NCBI GenBank assembly: GCA_902778055.1
Contig: CACYWL010000001.1
Location: forward strand, 1-64,000
Origin: an uncultured Eubacteriales bacterium
GTDB taxonomy: Bacteria; Bacillota; Clostridia; Christensenellales; Aristaeellaceae
DNA: 64,000 nucleotides
Direction of reading: 5' to 3'
The translations under genes and the position numbers were made by a program. The notes under the pieces are model-generated. The model made no database searches, was not told where the DNA came from, and worked only from the letters and a program-made list of their open reading frames with translations. Positions 27,004-36,579 of this stretch are shown here, piece by piece (positions within the stretch are counted from its first letter, which is position 1; every line of letters starts with the position of its first letter).

Positions 27004-27765
27004 GTGAGAAGAAGAACGATCCTGCTGACCGCTTTCCTGGCCCTGGCGCTGATCCCGGCGCTGCTGTCCGGCACAGGCCGGGCGGAACCCCTCATGCTGG
27101 CGGAGGATCTCGCGGACGAGATCCGGGTGGAGCTGAACGACCGGGCCAGCTATGTCTACAGCTACCGCTATCCCCAGGCTGACTCCGCAGATCCCTCCGC
27201 GGAGCTGATCAACAGCTTCTATCGCTACCGCGCGGACGACGCGGCGGGGTTCGAAATCCCCATGAACGCGGACTATTATCGGGGACAGGATCCCTCGGAG
27301 GACATCACGGTCCGGATCACCTATACCGTCACCTGCAACAATGACGACTTTTTCTCCGTGCTGCTCCGGACGGAGCAGGGGGAGCTGCTGACCTTTGCCG
27401 GCCACACCTTCTCCCGGAAGGACATCAAGCCCGGCTCCTCCGTGGCGCTGCCCTATCTGCTGGGCCTTCTCGAAAGCGATGAGACGGACACCTGGCTGCA
27501 GGACCGGCAGACCGCGAAGGCGGACGCGCTGGTCCGGGAGATGGTCTGGGACCGGCTGGGTGACCTGACGGAGGAGAACCCGGAGATCCGTCTGCCGGAA
27601 GCGATGGAGGAGGATGCCCTGGACTATGCCTTCTTTCCGGAGGAGGATTTCTATCTCGACGAAACCGGCAACCCGGTGTTCTATCTTCAGCCAGGATTCG
27701 CCGAGGGGACGGACGAGCTGCTGTGTTTCCCGATCTCCATTGAGGAAATCCTGGACGAAATGTAA
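27004..27765 (+). CDS. Exported DUF3298/DUF4163-like protein
   Basis: 253 residues with a clear signal peptide (MRRRTILLTAFLALALIPALLSG, cleavage near GRA-EP). The body shows the DUF3298 pattern: a sheet region with YTVTCNNDDFFSVLL and GHTFSRKDIK followed by helices and an acidic end near FYLDETGNPVFYLQPG. The family includes the sensor part of RsiV and PdaC N-terminal domains. GTG at 27004 with AAGGAG is chosen over GTG at 26983, which would place a charged segment before the signal peptide. Confidence 0.8.
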   Translation: MRRRTILLTAFLALALIPALLSGTGRAEPLMLAEDLADEIRVELNDRASYVYSYRYPQADSADPSAELINSFYRYRADDAAGFEIPMNADYYRGQDPSEDITVRITYTVTCNNDDFFSVLLRTEQGELLTFAGHTFSRKDIKPGSSVALPYLLGLLESDETDTWLQDRQTAKADALVREMVWDRLGDLTEENPEIRLPEAMEEDALDYAFFPEEDFYLDETGNPVFYLQPGFAEGTDELLCFPISIEEILDEM

Positions 27766-27842
27766 GAAAAACGGAGAACCGGAGACATGCGGAGGGCCTT
27801 CCCGGCCCTGAGAATCAAGGAACAAAGGACGGAGCGCTTCAG

Positions 27843-28259
27843 ATGAGACAGCCGGGGGAAATCACGCAGGTGAAGAACGGCATGATGCAGATCACCTTCT
27901 GTCGGCCGGAAGCCTGCGCCGCCTGCAATGCCTGCGAGGGCGGCAAGAAGGAGCATGCGATCTGGGTCCGGGGAGAGGGACGGGTCGGTGAAATCGCGAT
28001 TGTGGACATGCCGGACCGGATGGTGGCGAAGGCTTCCTTCATCGCCTACGGGATCCCGCTGATTACGCTGCTGATCGGCATGATCGCGGGCAATCTGGTG
28101 ACAGGCGGCGGGGACGCGGGGACGGCGGCCGGAGCGGCGGCCGGCCTGGCCGCGGGTCTGCTGATCCTGAAAATCACGGAAAAGAGCCGCGCGGGAAGGG
28201 AAGAATGGAGTCCCAGGGTCGTGGATGTGCTGGAAAAGAACGAGACCGGGGAGGCTTAA
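27843..28259 (+). CDS. RseC/SoxR-reducing system family membrane protein
   Basis: 138 residues. Cysteine cluster CAACNAC (about residues 22-28) in the N-terminal beta domain, then two TM helices (~62-82 and ~88-105) and a cytosolic tail. Known RseC proteins accompany the Rnf complex or sigma-E/SoxR systems; in Clostridia related short proteins often sit near flavoproteins. Here an FAD oxidoreductase follows 6 bp later, so electron transfer to or from that enzyme is a reasonable guess. ATG at 27843; RBS is weak (GGAGCG). Confidence 0.8.
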   Translation: MRQPGEITQVKNGMMQITFCRPEACAACNACEGGKKEHAIWVRGEGRVGEIAIVDMPDRMVAKASFIAYGIPLITLLIGMIAGNLVTGGGDAGTAAGAAAGLAAGLLILKITEKSRAGREEWSPRVVDVLEKNETGEA

Positions 28260-28265
28260 GACAAA

Positions 28266-29645
28266 GTGAAAACCTATGACGTACTGATTATCGGAGCCGG
28301 GCCGGGCGGCATTTTTACCGCCTACGAGCTGGTGACCCGGGCGGAAAGACCGCTGAAGGTGGGCGTGTTTGAAATGGGACGCCCGCTGGAGAAACGGAAA
28401 TGCCCCATCGACGGGGAGAAAATCAAAACCTGCGTTCGCTGCAAATCCTGCTCCATCATGAGCGGCTTCGGGGGCGCGGGCGCCTTTTCCGACGGAAAAT
28501 ACAACATTACCAATGAGTTCGGCGGGAGCCTGCACGAATACATCGGGAAGGCGAAGGCGCTGGAGCTGATGCGCTATGTGGACGGCATCAACATGCAGTT
28601 CGGCGGGGGGGGCACGAAGCTCTACTCCACGGCCAACACCTCCATCCGCCGGAAATGCCTGGAGAACGGGCTTCACCTGCTGAACGCGGAGGTCAGGCAT
28701 CTGGGGACGGACATCAACTATGTCGTCCTGCAGCGCATGTACGAGCACCTGCGGGAGAAGGTGGACTTCTACTTCGACGCCATGGTCCGGGAGGTTGTCC
28801 AGGAGGACGGAGGATATGTGATCACCGCCGGAGAGGAGCAGTTCTCCGCTCCGAAGCTGGTCATCTCCGTCGGCCGCAGCGGCAGCAAGTGGATGGAGGG
28901 CATCTGCCGGGAGATGGGAATCAAAACCCGGAGCAACCGGGTGGATATCGGCGTGCGCGTGGAGCTGCCCGCGGAGGTGTTCAGCCATCTGACGGATGAG
29001 CTGTATGAAAGCAAGATCGTGTACAGGACGGAGAAGTTCGAGGACCTGGTACGCACCTTCTGCATGAATCCCCGGGGCGCCGTGGTCAGCGAGAACACCA
29101 ACGGCATCGTGACGGTGAACGGCCACAGCTACGAGGATCCGGCCCGGCATACGGCCAATACCAATTTCGCGCTGCTGGTGAGCCAACATTTTTCCGAGCC
29201 CTTCAAGGACTCCAACGGATACGGCGAAAGCATTGCCCGGCTCAGCAACATGCTGGGCGGCGGCGTGATCGTGCAGCGCTTCGGGGATCTGATCCGGGGC
29301 CGCAGGAGCACGCCGGGGCGGATTGCCGGATCCTTCGTGACCCCGACGCTGAGCGCCACCCCGGGGGATCTGAGCCTGGTGATTCCAAAGAGAATTCTGG
29401 ACGGCATCATCGAGATGATTCACGCCCTGGACAAGATTGCCCCCGGCACGGCCAACGACGACACGCTGCTCTACGGCGTGGAGGTCAAGTTCTACAACAT
29501 GGAGGTTGTGCTGGACCGGAATCTGGAAACCTGCCGGCCCGGACTGTTTGTCATCGGGGACGGCAGCGGCGTGACCCACAGCCTGAGCCATGCCAGCGCC
29601 AGCGGGGTCTATGTGGCCCGGCATCTGCTGGAGGAGATGAACTGA
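28266..29645 (+). CDS. NAD(P)/FAD-dependent oxidoreductase
   Basis: 459 residues. Dinucleotide-binding GAGPGGIFTAYEL (residues 10-22), cysteine pairs in the RCKSCSIMSGFGGAGAFSDGK segment, and a C-terminal GDGSGVTHSLSHASASGVYVA that closes the FAD site. It resembles the large HI0933/dehydrogenase-like flavoproteins annotated only as FAD-dependent oxidoreductases; substrate unknown. The cysteine-rich segment suggests a metal or Fe-S site. GTG start at 28266 follows GGGGAGG; close coupling to the RseC-like gene. Confidence 0.88.
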   Translation: MKTYDVLIIGAGPGGIFTAYELVTRAERPLKVGVFEMGRPLEKRKCPIDGEKIKTCVRCKSCSIMSGFGGAGAFSDGKYNITNEFGGSLHEYIGKAKALELMRYVDGINMQFGGGGTKLYSTANTSIRRKCLENGLHLLNAEVRHLGTDINYVVLQRMYEHLREKVDFYFDAMVREVVQEDGGYVITAGEEQFSAPKLVISVGRSGSKWMEGICREMGIKTRSNRVDIGVRVELPAEVFSHLTDELYESKIVYRTEKFEDLVRTFCMNPRGAVVSENTNGIVTVNGHSYEDPARHTANTNFALLVSQHFSEPFKDSNGYGESIARLSNMLGGGVIVQRFGDLIRGRRSTPGRIAGSFVTPTLSATPGDLSLVIPKRILDGIIEMIHALDKIAPGTANDDTLLYGVEVKFYNMEVVLDRNLETCRPGLFVIGDGSGVTHSLSHASASGVYVARHLLEEMN

Positions 29646-29654
29646 ACCATCCAT

Positions 29655-29682
29655 GCCCGCCGGGAAGGGACTCCCGGCGGGC
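29655..29682 (+). terminator. Hairpin between the oxidoreductase and tmcAL
   Basis: GCCCGCCGGGA (29655-29665), loop AGGGAC, TCCCGGCGGGC (29672-29682), then ATTTCT. The T run is short, so termination may be partial. Confidence 0.6.
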
Positions 29683-29700
29683 ATTTCTGAGGGAAAAGAA

Positions 29701-30885
29701 ATGCGGATTCTGGGTATCATCGCGGAATATGACCCGTTTCATCTTGGACATGCGCGGCATCTCCGGCTGGCCCGGGAAGCAGTGCGGCCGGATTATACCT
29801 ATGCGGTGCTGAGCGGGTGCTTCAAGCAGCGGGGGGAGCCGGCGCTGCTGTCCCCCTACGACCGGGCGGCCTGCGCCCTGGCGGCCGGGGCGGACGCCGT
29901 GTTTGCGCTGCCCGCGGTTTGGACCGTCCGGGACGCGGAGCATTACGCCCTGGGCGGGGTGTCCCTGCTGATGAAGCTGGGCGCGACCCATCTGGCCTTC
30001 GGGGCGGAGACGGATCATCCGGACAGCCTGCGCCGCCTTGCGGAACGAATGGAGCATCCGGGAGCGGACTTTCAGGCACGGCTGAAGAAACACCTGGCCT
30101 CCGGATGCGGCTATCCCCGGGCGCTGCAGCTGGCCGCGGCGGAGGAAAATCCCGAAGATGCCCTTCTGCTGGAAAAACCCAACAATATCCTGGCCATCTG
30201 CTATCTTCGGGCCATCCGCCGCCTCGAGGCGGAACTGGAGCCTGTGCTCATTCCGAGACACGGAGCGTACCATGCGGACCGGATCGATGCCCGGGAGCCG
30301 TCCGCTTCCGCGATCCGGGATTCCCTGCTACGCGGAAACTACGGGGAGGCGTATGAAGCGGTCACCGGGGAAAGTGCGCAGATCCTGCGAAAAGCCTTTC
30401 TCGGCCGGCGGATTCCGGACCCGAAATGCCTGGATGCGCTGCTGATTCAGCGCCTGCGCCGGAGCACGAAGGAAGAACTGAGGCGCCTTCCGGATCTGTC
30501 CGAGGGGCTGGAGGACCGCCTGGCGGAGGCGGCCGGAGCGGTGAACACCCGAGGGGAGCTGCTGGATGCCGTATCGACCCGCCGCTATCCCCGGGCCAGA
30601 ATCAGCAGAATCTGCACCGCGTCGCTGCTGGGCATGACGCGGGAGCAGCTGGACCGGGAGCCCCTGCCGGAGCAGGCTGTGCTGCTGGGACTGAGAAAGC
30701 ACCCCGGGATGACCGCGCTCTGGCGTGAAAAACAGGATCTGATCTCCCGGGAATGGAGGCACGAAACGGATCTGCTGGCCTGGAAAACCTGGGCCCTGTG
30801 CGCGGGGCTTCCGGACACGCTGCCCCGGTCGGAAAGGGTCATTGTGTATCCGCCGTCCGGGCCAGTCTCCGGGGAGGACGGCTGA
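29701..30885 (+). CDS. tmcAL: tRNA(Met) cytidine acetate ligase TmcAL
   Basis: 394 residues, YlbM/DUF795 family. Nucleotidyltransferase-like motif HLGHARHL (HxGH) near residue 14 follows the conserved GIIAEYDPF start; LSGCFKQRGEPAL and the KPNNILAICYLRAI region also match. TmcAL acetylates the wobble cytidine of elongator tRNA-Met using acetate and ATP. ATG at 29701 places MRILGIIAEYDPFHLGH at the N-terminus as in homologues; the longer frame is rejected. Confidence 0.9.
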   Translation: MRILGIIAEYDPFHLGHARHLRLAREAVRPDYTYAVLSGCFKQRGEPALLSPYDRAACALAAGADAVFALPAVWTVRDAEHYALGGVSLLMKLGATHLAFGAETDHPDSLRRLAERMEHPGADFQARLKKHLASGCGYPRALQLAAAEENPEDALLLEKPNNILAICYLRAIRRLEAELEPVLIPRHGAYHADRIDAREPSASAIRDSLLRGNYGEAYEAVTGESAQILRKAFLGRRIPDPKCLDALLIQRLRRSTKEELRRLPDLSEGLEDRLAEAAGAVNTRGELLDAVSTRRYPRARISRICTASLLGMTREQLDREPLPEQAVLLGLRKHPGMTALWREKQDLISREWRHETDLLAWKTWALCAGLPDTLPRSERVIVYPPSGPVSGEDG

Positions 30886-30955
30886 ACGCCGCCGGAAAAA
30901 CGGAGGAAGAGCTCCGAAAGCGCGAAAAAACCCTGAAAAACGCGCTGGGAAAGGC

Positions 30956-30984
30956 TTGTCAAGGGGTGGAAACTGTGTTATACT
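30956..30984 (+). promoter_or_regulatory. Promoter of the rimP-nusA-infB operon
   Basis: TTGTCA (30956-30961), 17 bp spacer, TATACT (30979-30984). The expected start near 30991 gives a leader of about 180 nt before rimP. Confidence 0.8.
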
Positions 30985-31055
30985 CCGCATAGCCGTTTCC
31001 TGAAGGGAGCGGTGCATTAAAGCGGCATTTTTGCCTTGAAAGAAGGGTTTAACGT

Positions 31056-31149
31056 AAAGAGTGGAAACAGCCCGCGGAATCGGAACCTCCCCGCCGAGGG
31101 GGCCGTGTTTTCCGAACCGTCCGCGGAGGGCTGTGTTTTCCGCTCTTTT
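31056..31149 (+). ncRNA. Long structured leader hairpin upstream of rimP-nusA
   Basis: An imperfect hairpin spans ~94 nt. Outer arms AGAGTGGAAA (31058-31067) and TTTTCCGCTCT (31136-31146), then CAGCCC (31068-31073 region) with GGGCTG, GCGGA (31074-31078) with TCCGC, TCGGAA (31080-31085) with TTCCGA, and an apical CCTCCCC/GGGGG. TTTT and TTTCTTT runs follow the inner stem, so it looks like an attenuator. Because the operon encodes NusA, a factor that changes pausing and termination, autoregulation is plausible. Not matched to any named RNA family by me. Confidence 0.65.
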
Positions 31150-31172
31150 CTTTATGCCTGAAAGGAGGAGCC

Positions 31173-31709
31173 ATGGCGAAGGCGGAGCTGACCGCAGTCA
31201 TTACCCCGATATGCCGGCGCATCGCGGAGCAGATGGGCTTCGAACTGGTGGAAGTGGCGCTGGACCGGGAACCTACCGGGAAGTACCTTCGGATTTACAT
31301 CGACAAGCCCGAAGGCATTACGCTGGACGACTGCGAGGCGTACCACCGGACGGTGATGCCCCTGGTCGAGAATTACGACTATGACTTTATGGAGGTCTCC
31401 AGCCCGGGAATTGACCGGCCCCTGAAGTCGGACCGGGATTTCGAGAGAAACCTGGGAGCCGAGGTGGAGATCCGCCTGTTCCGGGCGCTGGACGGCGTGA
31501 AGGAGCTGACCGGGGTGCTGGCCGGGTTCGACGGGGAAAGCATGACGATCGAAACCGGCGGCGAGGAAAAGGTCATTCCGCGGAAGGCCGCGGCGGTGGT
31601 CCGGCCGGTCGTGGACATGGAGGGCGTGGAGGACGTGATTCTCGGCGAGGATCCCTCTGAAGCCCAGACAGAGCAGAATACAGAAGAAAGCGAGAAGACT
31701 GAACCATGA
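31173..31709 (+). CDS. rimP: Ribosome maturation factor RimP
   Basis: 178 residues (family ~150-160, with an acidic C-terminal extension here). The two-domain RimP pattern is visible: GFELVEVALDREPTGKYLRIYIDKPEGI and VSSPGIDRPLKSDRDFERNLG, the most conserved segment. Binds 30S subunits during maturation. AAAGGAGG at 31161-31168 precedes the ATG. First gene of the nusA-infB operon; its stop overlaps nusA's ATG (ATGA). Confidence 0.95.
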   Translation: MAKAELTAVITPICRRIAEQMGFELVEVALDREPTGKYLRIYIDKPEGITLDDCEAYHRTVMPLVENYDYDFMEVSSPGIDRPLKSDRDFERNLGAEVEIRLFRALDGVKELTGVLAGFDGESMTIETGGEEKVIPRKAAAVVRPVVDMEGVEDVILGEDPSEAQTEQNTEESEKTEP

Positions 31710-32887
31710 AATCTGAAGTGATCGAAGCCATCAAGATGCTGGCCAAGGAGAAGGAAATCGACGAGGACCGGCTGTTCCAGATGATCGAGGAGGCTCTGAA
31801 GGCCGCCTACCGCAAGAATTCTCCCCGGACGGAAGCCATTCCCACGATGATCGATGTGCACATCAACCGGGAGAACGGCGCGATTTCCGTATTCGCGAAG
31901 AAGACGATTGTCGAGGAAGTCGAGATGCCCACCAACCAGATCACCCTGGAGGATGCGCAGAAGATCAATCCGACCTACAAGATGGGCGACATCGCCGAGG
32001 TGGATGTGACCCCGAAGGGCTTCCTGCGGGTGGCCGCCCAGACGGCGAAGCAGGTGATCATTCAGAGCATCCGGGAGGTCGAACGCGGCAAGATTTACGA
32101 GGAATACTCCGACAAGGAGAACGAGATTCTGACCGGTATCGTCCAGCGGATCGAGCCCAATGTGGTCTATGTGGATCTGGGCCGGACGGAGGGTGTGCTC
32201 GAGAAGAGCGAGATGATCCCCGGAGAGGTCCTTCACGACGACGACCATATCAAGGTCTACGTGCTGGCGGTGCAGCGGACGGTGCATACCGCGAACTACG
32301 CGCCTCAGGTTTTTGTCAGCCGGACGCATCAGAACCTGGTCAAGCGGCTGTTTGAAATGGAAGTGCCGGAGATTGCGGGCGGCATCGTCACGATTAAGGC
32401 CATTGCCCGGGAGGCGGGCAGCCGGACCAAAATCGCCGTGCACAGCCAGGATATGATGATCGACCCGGTCGGCGCCTGCGTCGGACAGCGGGGCGGCCGC
32501 GTGGAGCGGGTTGTGGCCGAGCTGAAGGGCGAAAAGATTGATATCATCAAGTGGAGCAGCAATCCGGCGGAGTTCGTGGCCAACGCCCTGAACCCGGCCC
32601 ATGTGCTGAGCGTCTATCAGGCCAAGGATGAAAAGGCCTTCCGCGTCATCGTGCCGGACAACCAGCTGAGCCTGGCCATCGGCAAGGAGGGCCAGAACGC
32701 CCGCCTGGCAGCGAGACTGACCGGATGGAAGATCGACATCAAGAGCCAGAGCCAGATGGCCGATCTGAACGATATGGTGGACGAGAACGGCGAGCTGGTC
32801 GATTATGTCCAGGTGGAAACCCCGATTTACGACAGCTTCACGATGGACTTTGACGACAGCCTGGTAGGCGAAGACGACACGATGTAA
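31706..32887 (+). CDS. nusA: Transcription termination/antitermination factor NusA
   Basis: 393 residues. N-terminal RNA-polymerase binding domain ([12 protein letters not shown]), S1 domain around 130-200 ([22 protein letters not shown]), KH1 ([24 protein letters not shown]) and KH2 ([23 protein letters not shown]). Lacks the C-terminal acidic repeats of E. coli NusA, as usual in Firmicutes. It controls pausing, termination and rRNA antitermination. Translationally coupled to rimP. Confidence 0.97.
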   Translation: MKSEVIEAIKMLAKEKEIDEDRLFQMIEEALKAAYRKNSPRTEAIPTMIDVHINRENGAISVFAKKTIVEEVEMPTNQITLEDAQKINPTYKMGDIAEVDVTPKGFLRVAAQTAKQVIIQSIREVERGKIYEEYSDKENEILTGIVQRIEPNVVYVDLGRTEGVLEKSEMIPGEVLHDDDHIKVYVLAVQRTVHTANYAPQVFVSRTHQNLVKRLFEMEVPEIAGGIVTIKAIAREAGSRTKIAVHSQDMMIDPVGACVGQRGGRVERVVAELKGEKIDIIKWSSNPAEFVANALNPAHVLSVYQAKDEKAFRVIVPDNQLSLAIGKEGQNARLAARLTGWKIDIKSQSQMADLNDMVDENGELVDYVQVETPIYDSFTMDFDDSLVGEDDTM

Positions 32888-32914
32888 CGGAGAAGCCGGG
32901 AGAGGACCTCAACG

Positions 32915-33205
32915 ATGGCGACGAAGGTACGGAAGATTCCCATGCGGATGTGCGTGGGATGCCGCGAAATGAAGGAAAAGAAAAGCCTGATCCGCGTGGT
33001 TCGCTCGCCGGAGGGAGAGGTCAGCCTGGATCCGACCGGAAAGAAGCCGGGACGCGGCGCGTATGTCTGCCGGGAGGGCGAATGCCTTGCGAAAGCCATC
33101 CGGCAGAAGCAGCTGGAGCGACAGCTGAACGCCGGGATGAGCGAAGCGGTCAGCGAAGCCCTGAAGGCCGAGCTGGAAGCGCTGCGGGAGGGCCCGCATG
33201 AATGA
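32915..33205 (+). CDS. rnpM: RnpM/YlxR family RNA-binding protein
   Basis: 96 residues with the YlxR signature RMCVGCREMKEKKSLIRVVR and GRGAYVC..ECL. B. subtilis YlxR (RnpM) binds RNase P RNA and modulates it. Located between nusA and the L7Ae gene, as in nearly all Firmicutes. ATG 32915 has GGGAGAGG nearby; the gene ends inside the next one (8 bp overlap). Confidence 0.93.
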   Translation: MATKVRKIPMRMCVGCREMKEKKSLIRVVRSPEGEVSLDPTGKKPGRGAYVCREGECLAKAIRQKQLERQLNAGMSEAVSEALKAELEALREGPHE

Positions 33206-33509
33206 GAAGCGGCTTCGGGGTCTGATGGGCCTCTGCGTCCGGGCGGGACAGGCGGTTTTCGGAGAGGACAGCTGCCTGAAGGCGCTGCGCAGCGGACAGG
33301 CCGCGGTGCTGCTGATGGACGGCGGCATTTCGGAGGGCTCCGCCTCGAAATACGGGCAGGCCTGCAGCGGGGAAGGGGTTTCCCTTTTCAGACTGCCGGA
33401 GGGGCTGCTCGAGGAAGCGACCGGGAGGCCGGGCCGTGCGATGGCCGTCCGGAAGGGCTCCTTCGCGGAGCAGATCGCGGCCTGCTTCGGAACGGATCAG
33501 CCGGGATAA
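33198..33509 (+). CDS. L7Ae-like RNA-binding protein YlxQ
   Basis: 103 residues of the L7Ae/L30e/S12e/Gadd45 fold: RGLMGLCVRAGQAVFGEDSCLKALRSGQAAVLLMDGG fits the family. It should bind kink-turn RNA; the B. subtilis YlxQ role is unresolved. Starts 8 bp before the rnpM stop. Conserved position in the nusA-infB operon. Confidence 0.88.
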   Translation: MNEKRLRGLMGLCVRAGQAVFGEDSCLKALRSGQAAVLLMDGGISEGSASKYGQACSGEGVSLFRLPEGLLEEATGRPGRAMAVRKGSFAEQIAACFGTDQPG

Positions 33510-33621
33510 AGCAGGGAGCAGCCGGACGAAAAGAAGGACCGAAACGGTCTACGGACCGAAGACGGAGATACACCAACATTGATTTCAAATGCCGGAAAAC
33601 GGCAGGGGGGACATAAGGCGA

Positions 33622-36579
33622 ATGGCTAAGGGGAACTTGATCAACACTGCCAGAGAACTGGTGGAGCAGTCCGCGGAAATTCTGGCGAAGGCGACCAGGG
33701 CCCGCAGGGATGCGGATGCTATGTTCGACGAGCTGAAGCGGATGGACGCGGCGATTGCCCGGCGGAAGGAAGAAGCCGCCGCACAGCGCAAGCGCGAGGA
33801 GCAAATGCGCGTTCAGTCCACCCATTCCAGGGCTTTTACCATGCTGGACGAAGAGGAAAAGGCCCAGATGGAAGCCGCGCTCCGGGAGGAACGCGAAAAG
33901 GCAGCTCAGACCGAGCAGCAGGCGCCCGCAGGAGCAACCGCACCTGAAAAGGCGGAACCGAAAGCGGAAGCAGCGGCTCCGGAAAAGACCGCCCCCGAGA
34001 AACCGGCCGCGGCGGAACCCGTCAAGGAAGCTCCGGCTGCCAGGACGGAAGCGCCCGCGAAGCCGGAGACGGCTCCCGCGGAAACGGAGGAAAAGCCTGC
34101 TGCCGCGGCGAAGACGGAGCAGCCTGCGGCGAAGCCGGAGCAGAAGCCGGTCAAGGCCCCTGAAGCCCGGGAACAGAAGCCGAAACGGCCCGCCATCGGG
34201 CAGATTATCAGCCGTCCCGGCGACGCGCCGCGCCAGCCGGCCAGACCGGTCGGCCTCGCGCCGAACGTGATTCGTCCCCCGCAGCCCGGAAATGTGCAGC
34301 GGCAGGGCCCCTACGGCCGTCCGGCCGGAACCCAGGGGCAGCAGGGCGGATACGGCCGCCCCGCCGGCGGAGCTCCGCAGGGCCCCTATGGGCGCCCGGC
34401 GGGCGGACAGCCGCGTCCTCAGGGCCCCTACGGGCGTCCTGCAGGAACCCAGGGTCAGCAGGGCGGCTACGGCCGTCCGGCCAACGGAGCGCAGGGCGGT
34501 TTCGGCCGTCCGGCCGGAAACCCCGCGCAGGGACCGCGCGGCCAGCAGGGCGGATACGGAGCGCCGAGAGGACAGCAGTCCGCCCGCAGGCCCAGCTCCG
34601 TGGATATCGTGCCCCCGATGGAGAAGGAGCGCGTTTCCAACTACGATCCCAACAAGAAAAACTACGAGCGTCAGCATGATCCGGAGCGCCAGAGCCGGAA
34701 CAAGAAGCAGCAGAGCAAGCAGAACTCCCGCTTCAACGGATATGACGACGAACCGATCCGGGGCGGCAAGCGGGCCCGGGCCAAGAAGCCCAGCGCCCAG
34801 CAGATGATGGCGCCCATCAAGATTGAGACGGCGTACATGGCCGGTGACACGATCACCGTGCGCGATCTGACGGAGAAAATCGGAAAGCCTGCCGGAGAAA
34901 TCATCAAGAAGCTGTTCATGCTCGGCAATATGGCCACGATCAACAGCGAGATTGATTTCGATACCGCCCAGCTGGTGTGCTCGGATTTCGAGATTACGCT
35001 CGAGAGGAAGCAGGAGCAGACGGCGGAAGCCGCGCTGGTGGCCGAGGACTTCACGGACGAGGAGGAAAACCTGGTGGCCCGCCCGCCGGTCGTGACCATC
35101 ATGGGCCACGTCGACCACGGCAAGACGAGCCTGCTGGACTATATCCGCAAGAGCCGCGTCACCCAGGGCGAGGCCGGCGGCATTACGCAGCATATCGGCG
35201 CCTACATGGTGGATGTGGACGGGGAGAGGAAGATCACCTTCCTGGATACCCCCGGCCACGAAGCCTTCACGGCCATGCGCGCCCGCGGCGCCCAGGCGAC
35301 GGATATCGCCGTGCTGGTTGTCGCGGCGGATGACTCCGTCATGCCGCAGACCGTTGAATCCATCAACCATGCCAAGGCGGCCGAGGTGCCGATCATCGTC
35401 GCGATCAACAAGATGGACAAGCCGGAAGCGAATCCGGACCGCGTCAAGCAGGATCTGACCCAGTATGGACTGGTCTGCGAGGACTGGGGCGGAGAGACGA
35501 TCTGCGTGCCCGTTTCCGCCAAGACCGGCGAAGGCGTGGACGAGCTGCTGGAGATGATTCTTCTGCAGGCGGACATGCTGCAGCTTCGGGCCAACCCCAA
35601 CCGGCTGGGCCGCGGTGTCATCATCGAAGCCAAGCTGGACAAGGCGCGCGGTCCGCTGGCGACCGTGCTGCTGCAGAACGGTACGCTGCATGTCGGGGAT
35701 TCCATCATCGCCGGGATGGCTTCCGGCAAGGTCCGCGCCCTGATCAATGACCGCGGAGAGCGGGTTCAGGACGCCGGTCCCGGAACACCGGTGGAGATTA
35801 TGGGCTTTGACGATGTGCCCAGCGCCGGCGACGAACTGATTGCCGTGGGCGACGATCACCTGAGCCGTCAGGTTGCCGACGAGCGCCGGGAGAAGCTGCG
35901 CGCGAGCCGCGAGGCCTCCATGGCGAAGGTCAATATGGAGAATCTGTTCTCCACCATCGAGGCCGGCAAGATCACGACCCTGAACCTCATCATCAAGGCG
36001 GACGTGCAGGGCTCCGTGGAAGCGGTCAAGCAGGCGATGGAGAAGCTCTCCACCGACGAGGTCAAGATCCGCGTGCTGCACAGCGCGGCCGGCGCCATTA
36101 CCAAGGACGACGTGAACCTGGCAGCCGCGTTCAACGCGATCATCATCGGCTTCAACATCCGTCCGGATGCCTCCGCGCGCGAGGCGGCGGAGAAGCAGAA
36201 GGTGGATGTGCGGCTCTATACCGTCATCTACAAGGCCATCGAGGATATGGAACTGGCCATGAAGGGCATGCTGGAGCCGGAGTACCGCGAGGTGCTGCTA
36301 GGCCACGCCGAGGTTCGCAATGTATTCAAGATCACCGGCGCCGGAATCATCGCCGGCTGCTATGTCACGGACGGCAAGGTGCAGCGGAACGCGAATGTCC
36401 GGCTGCTGCGGGACAACGTGGTTGTGCATGAGGGCAAGCTGAGCAGCCTGCGCCATCTGAAAGATGACGTGAAGGAGATGGCCGCCGGATATGAATGCGG
36501 CATGAGCCTGGAGGGGCACAACGACATCAAGGAAGGCGACGTTGTCGAGTGCTTCATTATGGAGGAAATACCGCGGTAA
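33622..36579 (+). CDS. infB: Translation initiation factor IF-2
   Basis: 985 residues. An Ala/Pro/Glu-rich N-terminal extension is followed by a Gly/Arg/Pro/Tyr repeat tract (~residues 225-330, [15 protein letters not shown] units), then IF2-N and the GTPase core: GHVDHGKT (495-502), DTPGHEAF (542-549), NKMD (596-599), plus the C-terminal domains. Delivers initiator tRNA to the 30S subunit. ATG at 33622 with AGGGGGG is preferred; ATG 33589 would add 11 residues without an RBS. The N-terminal repeats are unusual in composition but intact in frame. Confidence 0.97.
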   Translation: MAKGNLINTARELVEQSAEILAKATRARRDADAMFDELKRMDAAIARRKEEAAAQRKREEQMRVQSTHSRAFTMLDEEEKAQMEAALREEREKAAQTEQQAPAGATAPEKAEPKAEAAAPEKTAPEKPAAAEPVKEAPAARTEAPAKPETAPAETEEKPAAAAKTEQPAAKPEQKPVKAPEAREQKPKRPAIGQIISRPGDAPRQPARPVGLAPNVIRPPQPGNVQRQGPYGRPAGTQGQQGGYGRPAGGAPQGPYGRPAGGQPRPQGPYGRPAGTQGQQGGYGRPANGAQGGFGRPAGNPAQGPRGQQGGYGAPRGQQSARRPSSVDIVPPMEKERVSNYDPNKKNYERQHDPERQSRNKKQQSKQNSRFNGYDDEPIRGGKRARAKKPSAQQMMAPIKIETAYMAGDTITVRDLTEKIGKPAGEIIKKLFMLGNMATINSEIDFDTAQLVCSDFEITLERKQEQTAEAALVAEDFTDEEENLVARPPVVTIMGHVDHGKTSLLDYIRKSRVTQGEAGGITQHIGAYMVDVDGERKITFLDTPGHEAFTAMRARGAQATDIAVLVVAADDSVMPQTVESINHAKAAEVPIIVAINKMDKPEANPDRVKQDLTQYGLVCEDWGGETICVPVSAKTGEGVDELLEMILLQADMLQLRANPNRLGRGVIIEAKLDKARGPLATVLLQNGTLHVGDSIIAGMASGKVRALINDRGERVQDAGPGTPVEIMGFDDVPSAGDELIAVGDDHLSRQVADERREKLRASREASMAKVNMENLFSTIEAGKITTLNLIIKADVQGSVEAVKQAMEKLSTDEVKIRVLHSAAGAITKDDVNLAAAFNAIIIGFNIRPDASAREAAEKQKVDVRLYTVIYKAIEDMELAMKGMLEPEYREVLLGHAEVRNVFKITGAGIIAGCYVTDGKVQRNANVRLLRDNVVVHEGKLSSLRHLKDDVKEMAAGYECGMSLEGHNDIKEGDVVECFIMEEIPR
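34309..34570 (+). repeat. GYGRPAG-type coding repeat tract in infB
   Basis: Degenerate tandem units of 18-48 bp encode repeated (P/G)YGRPAG and TQGQQGG blocks, at least seven copies. They lie in the disordered linker of IF-2 and could vary in length between strains. Confidence 0.75.

Noticed and set aside
34309..34570. CRISPR-like tandem repeats
   Set aside because: The repeats are coding, in frame and degenerate, with no constant-length spacers.
33388..36081. Minus-strand open frame of 897 codons opposite infB
   Set aside because: Complete overlap with infB, whose GTPase motifs are clear; the antisense product shows no conserved motif.
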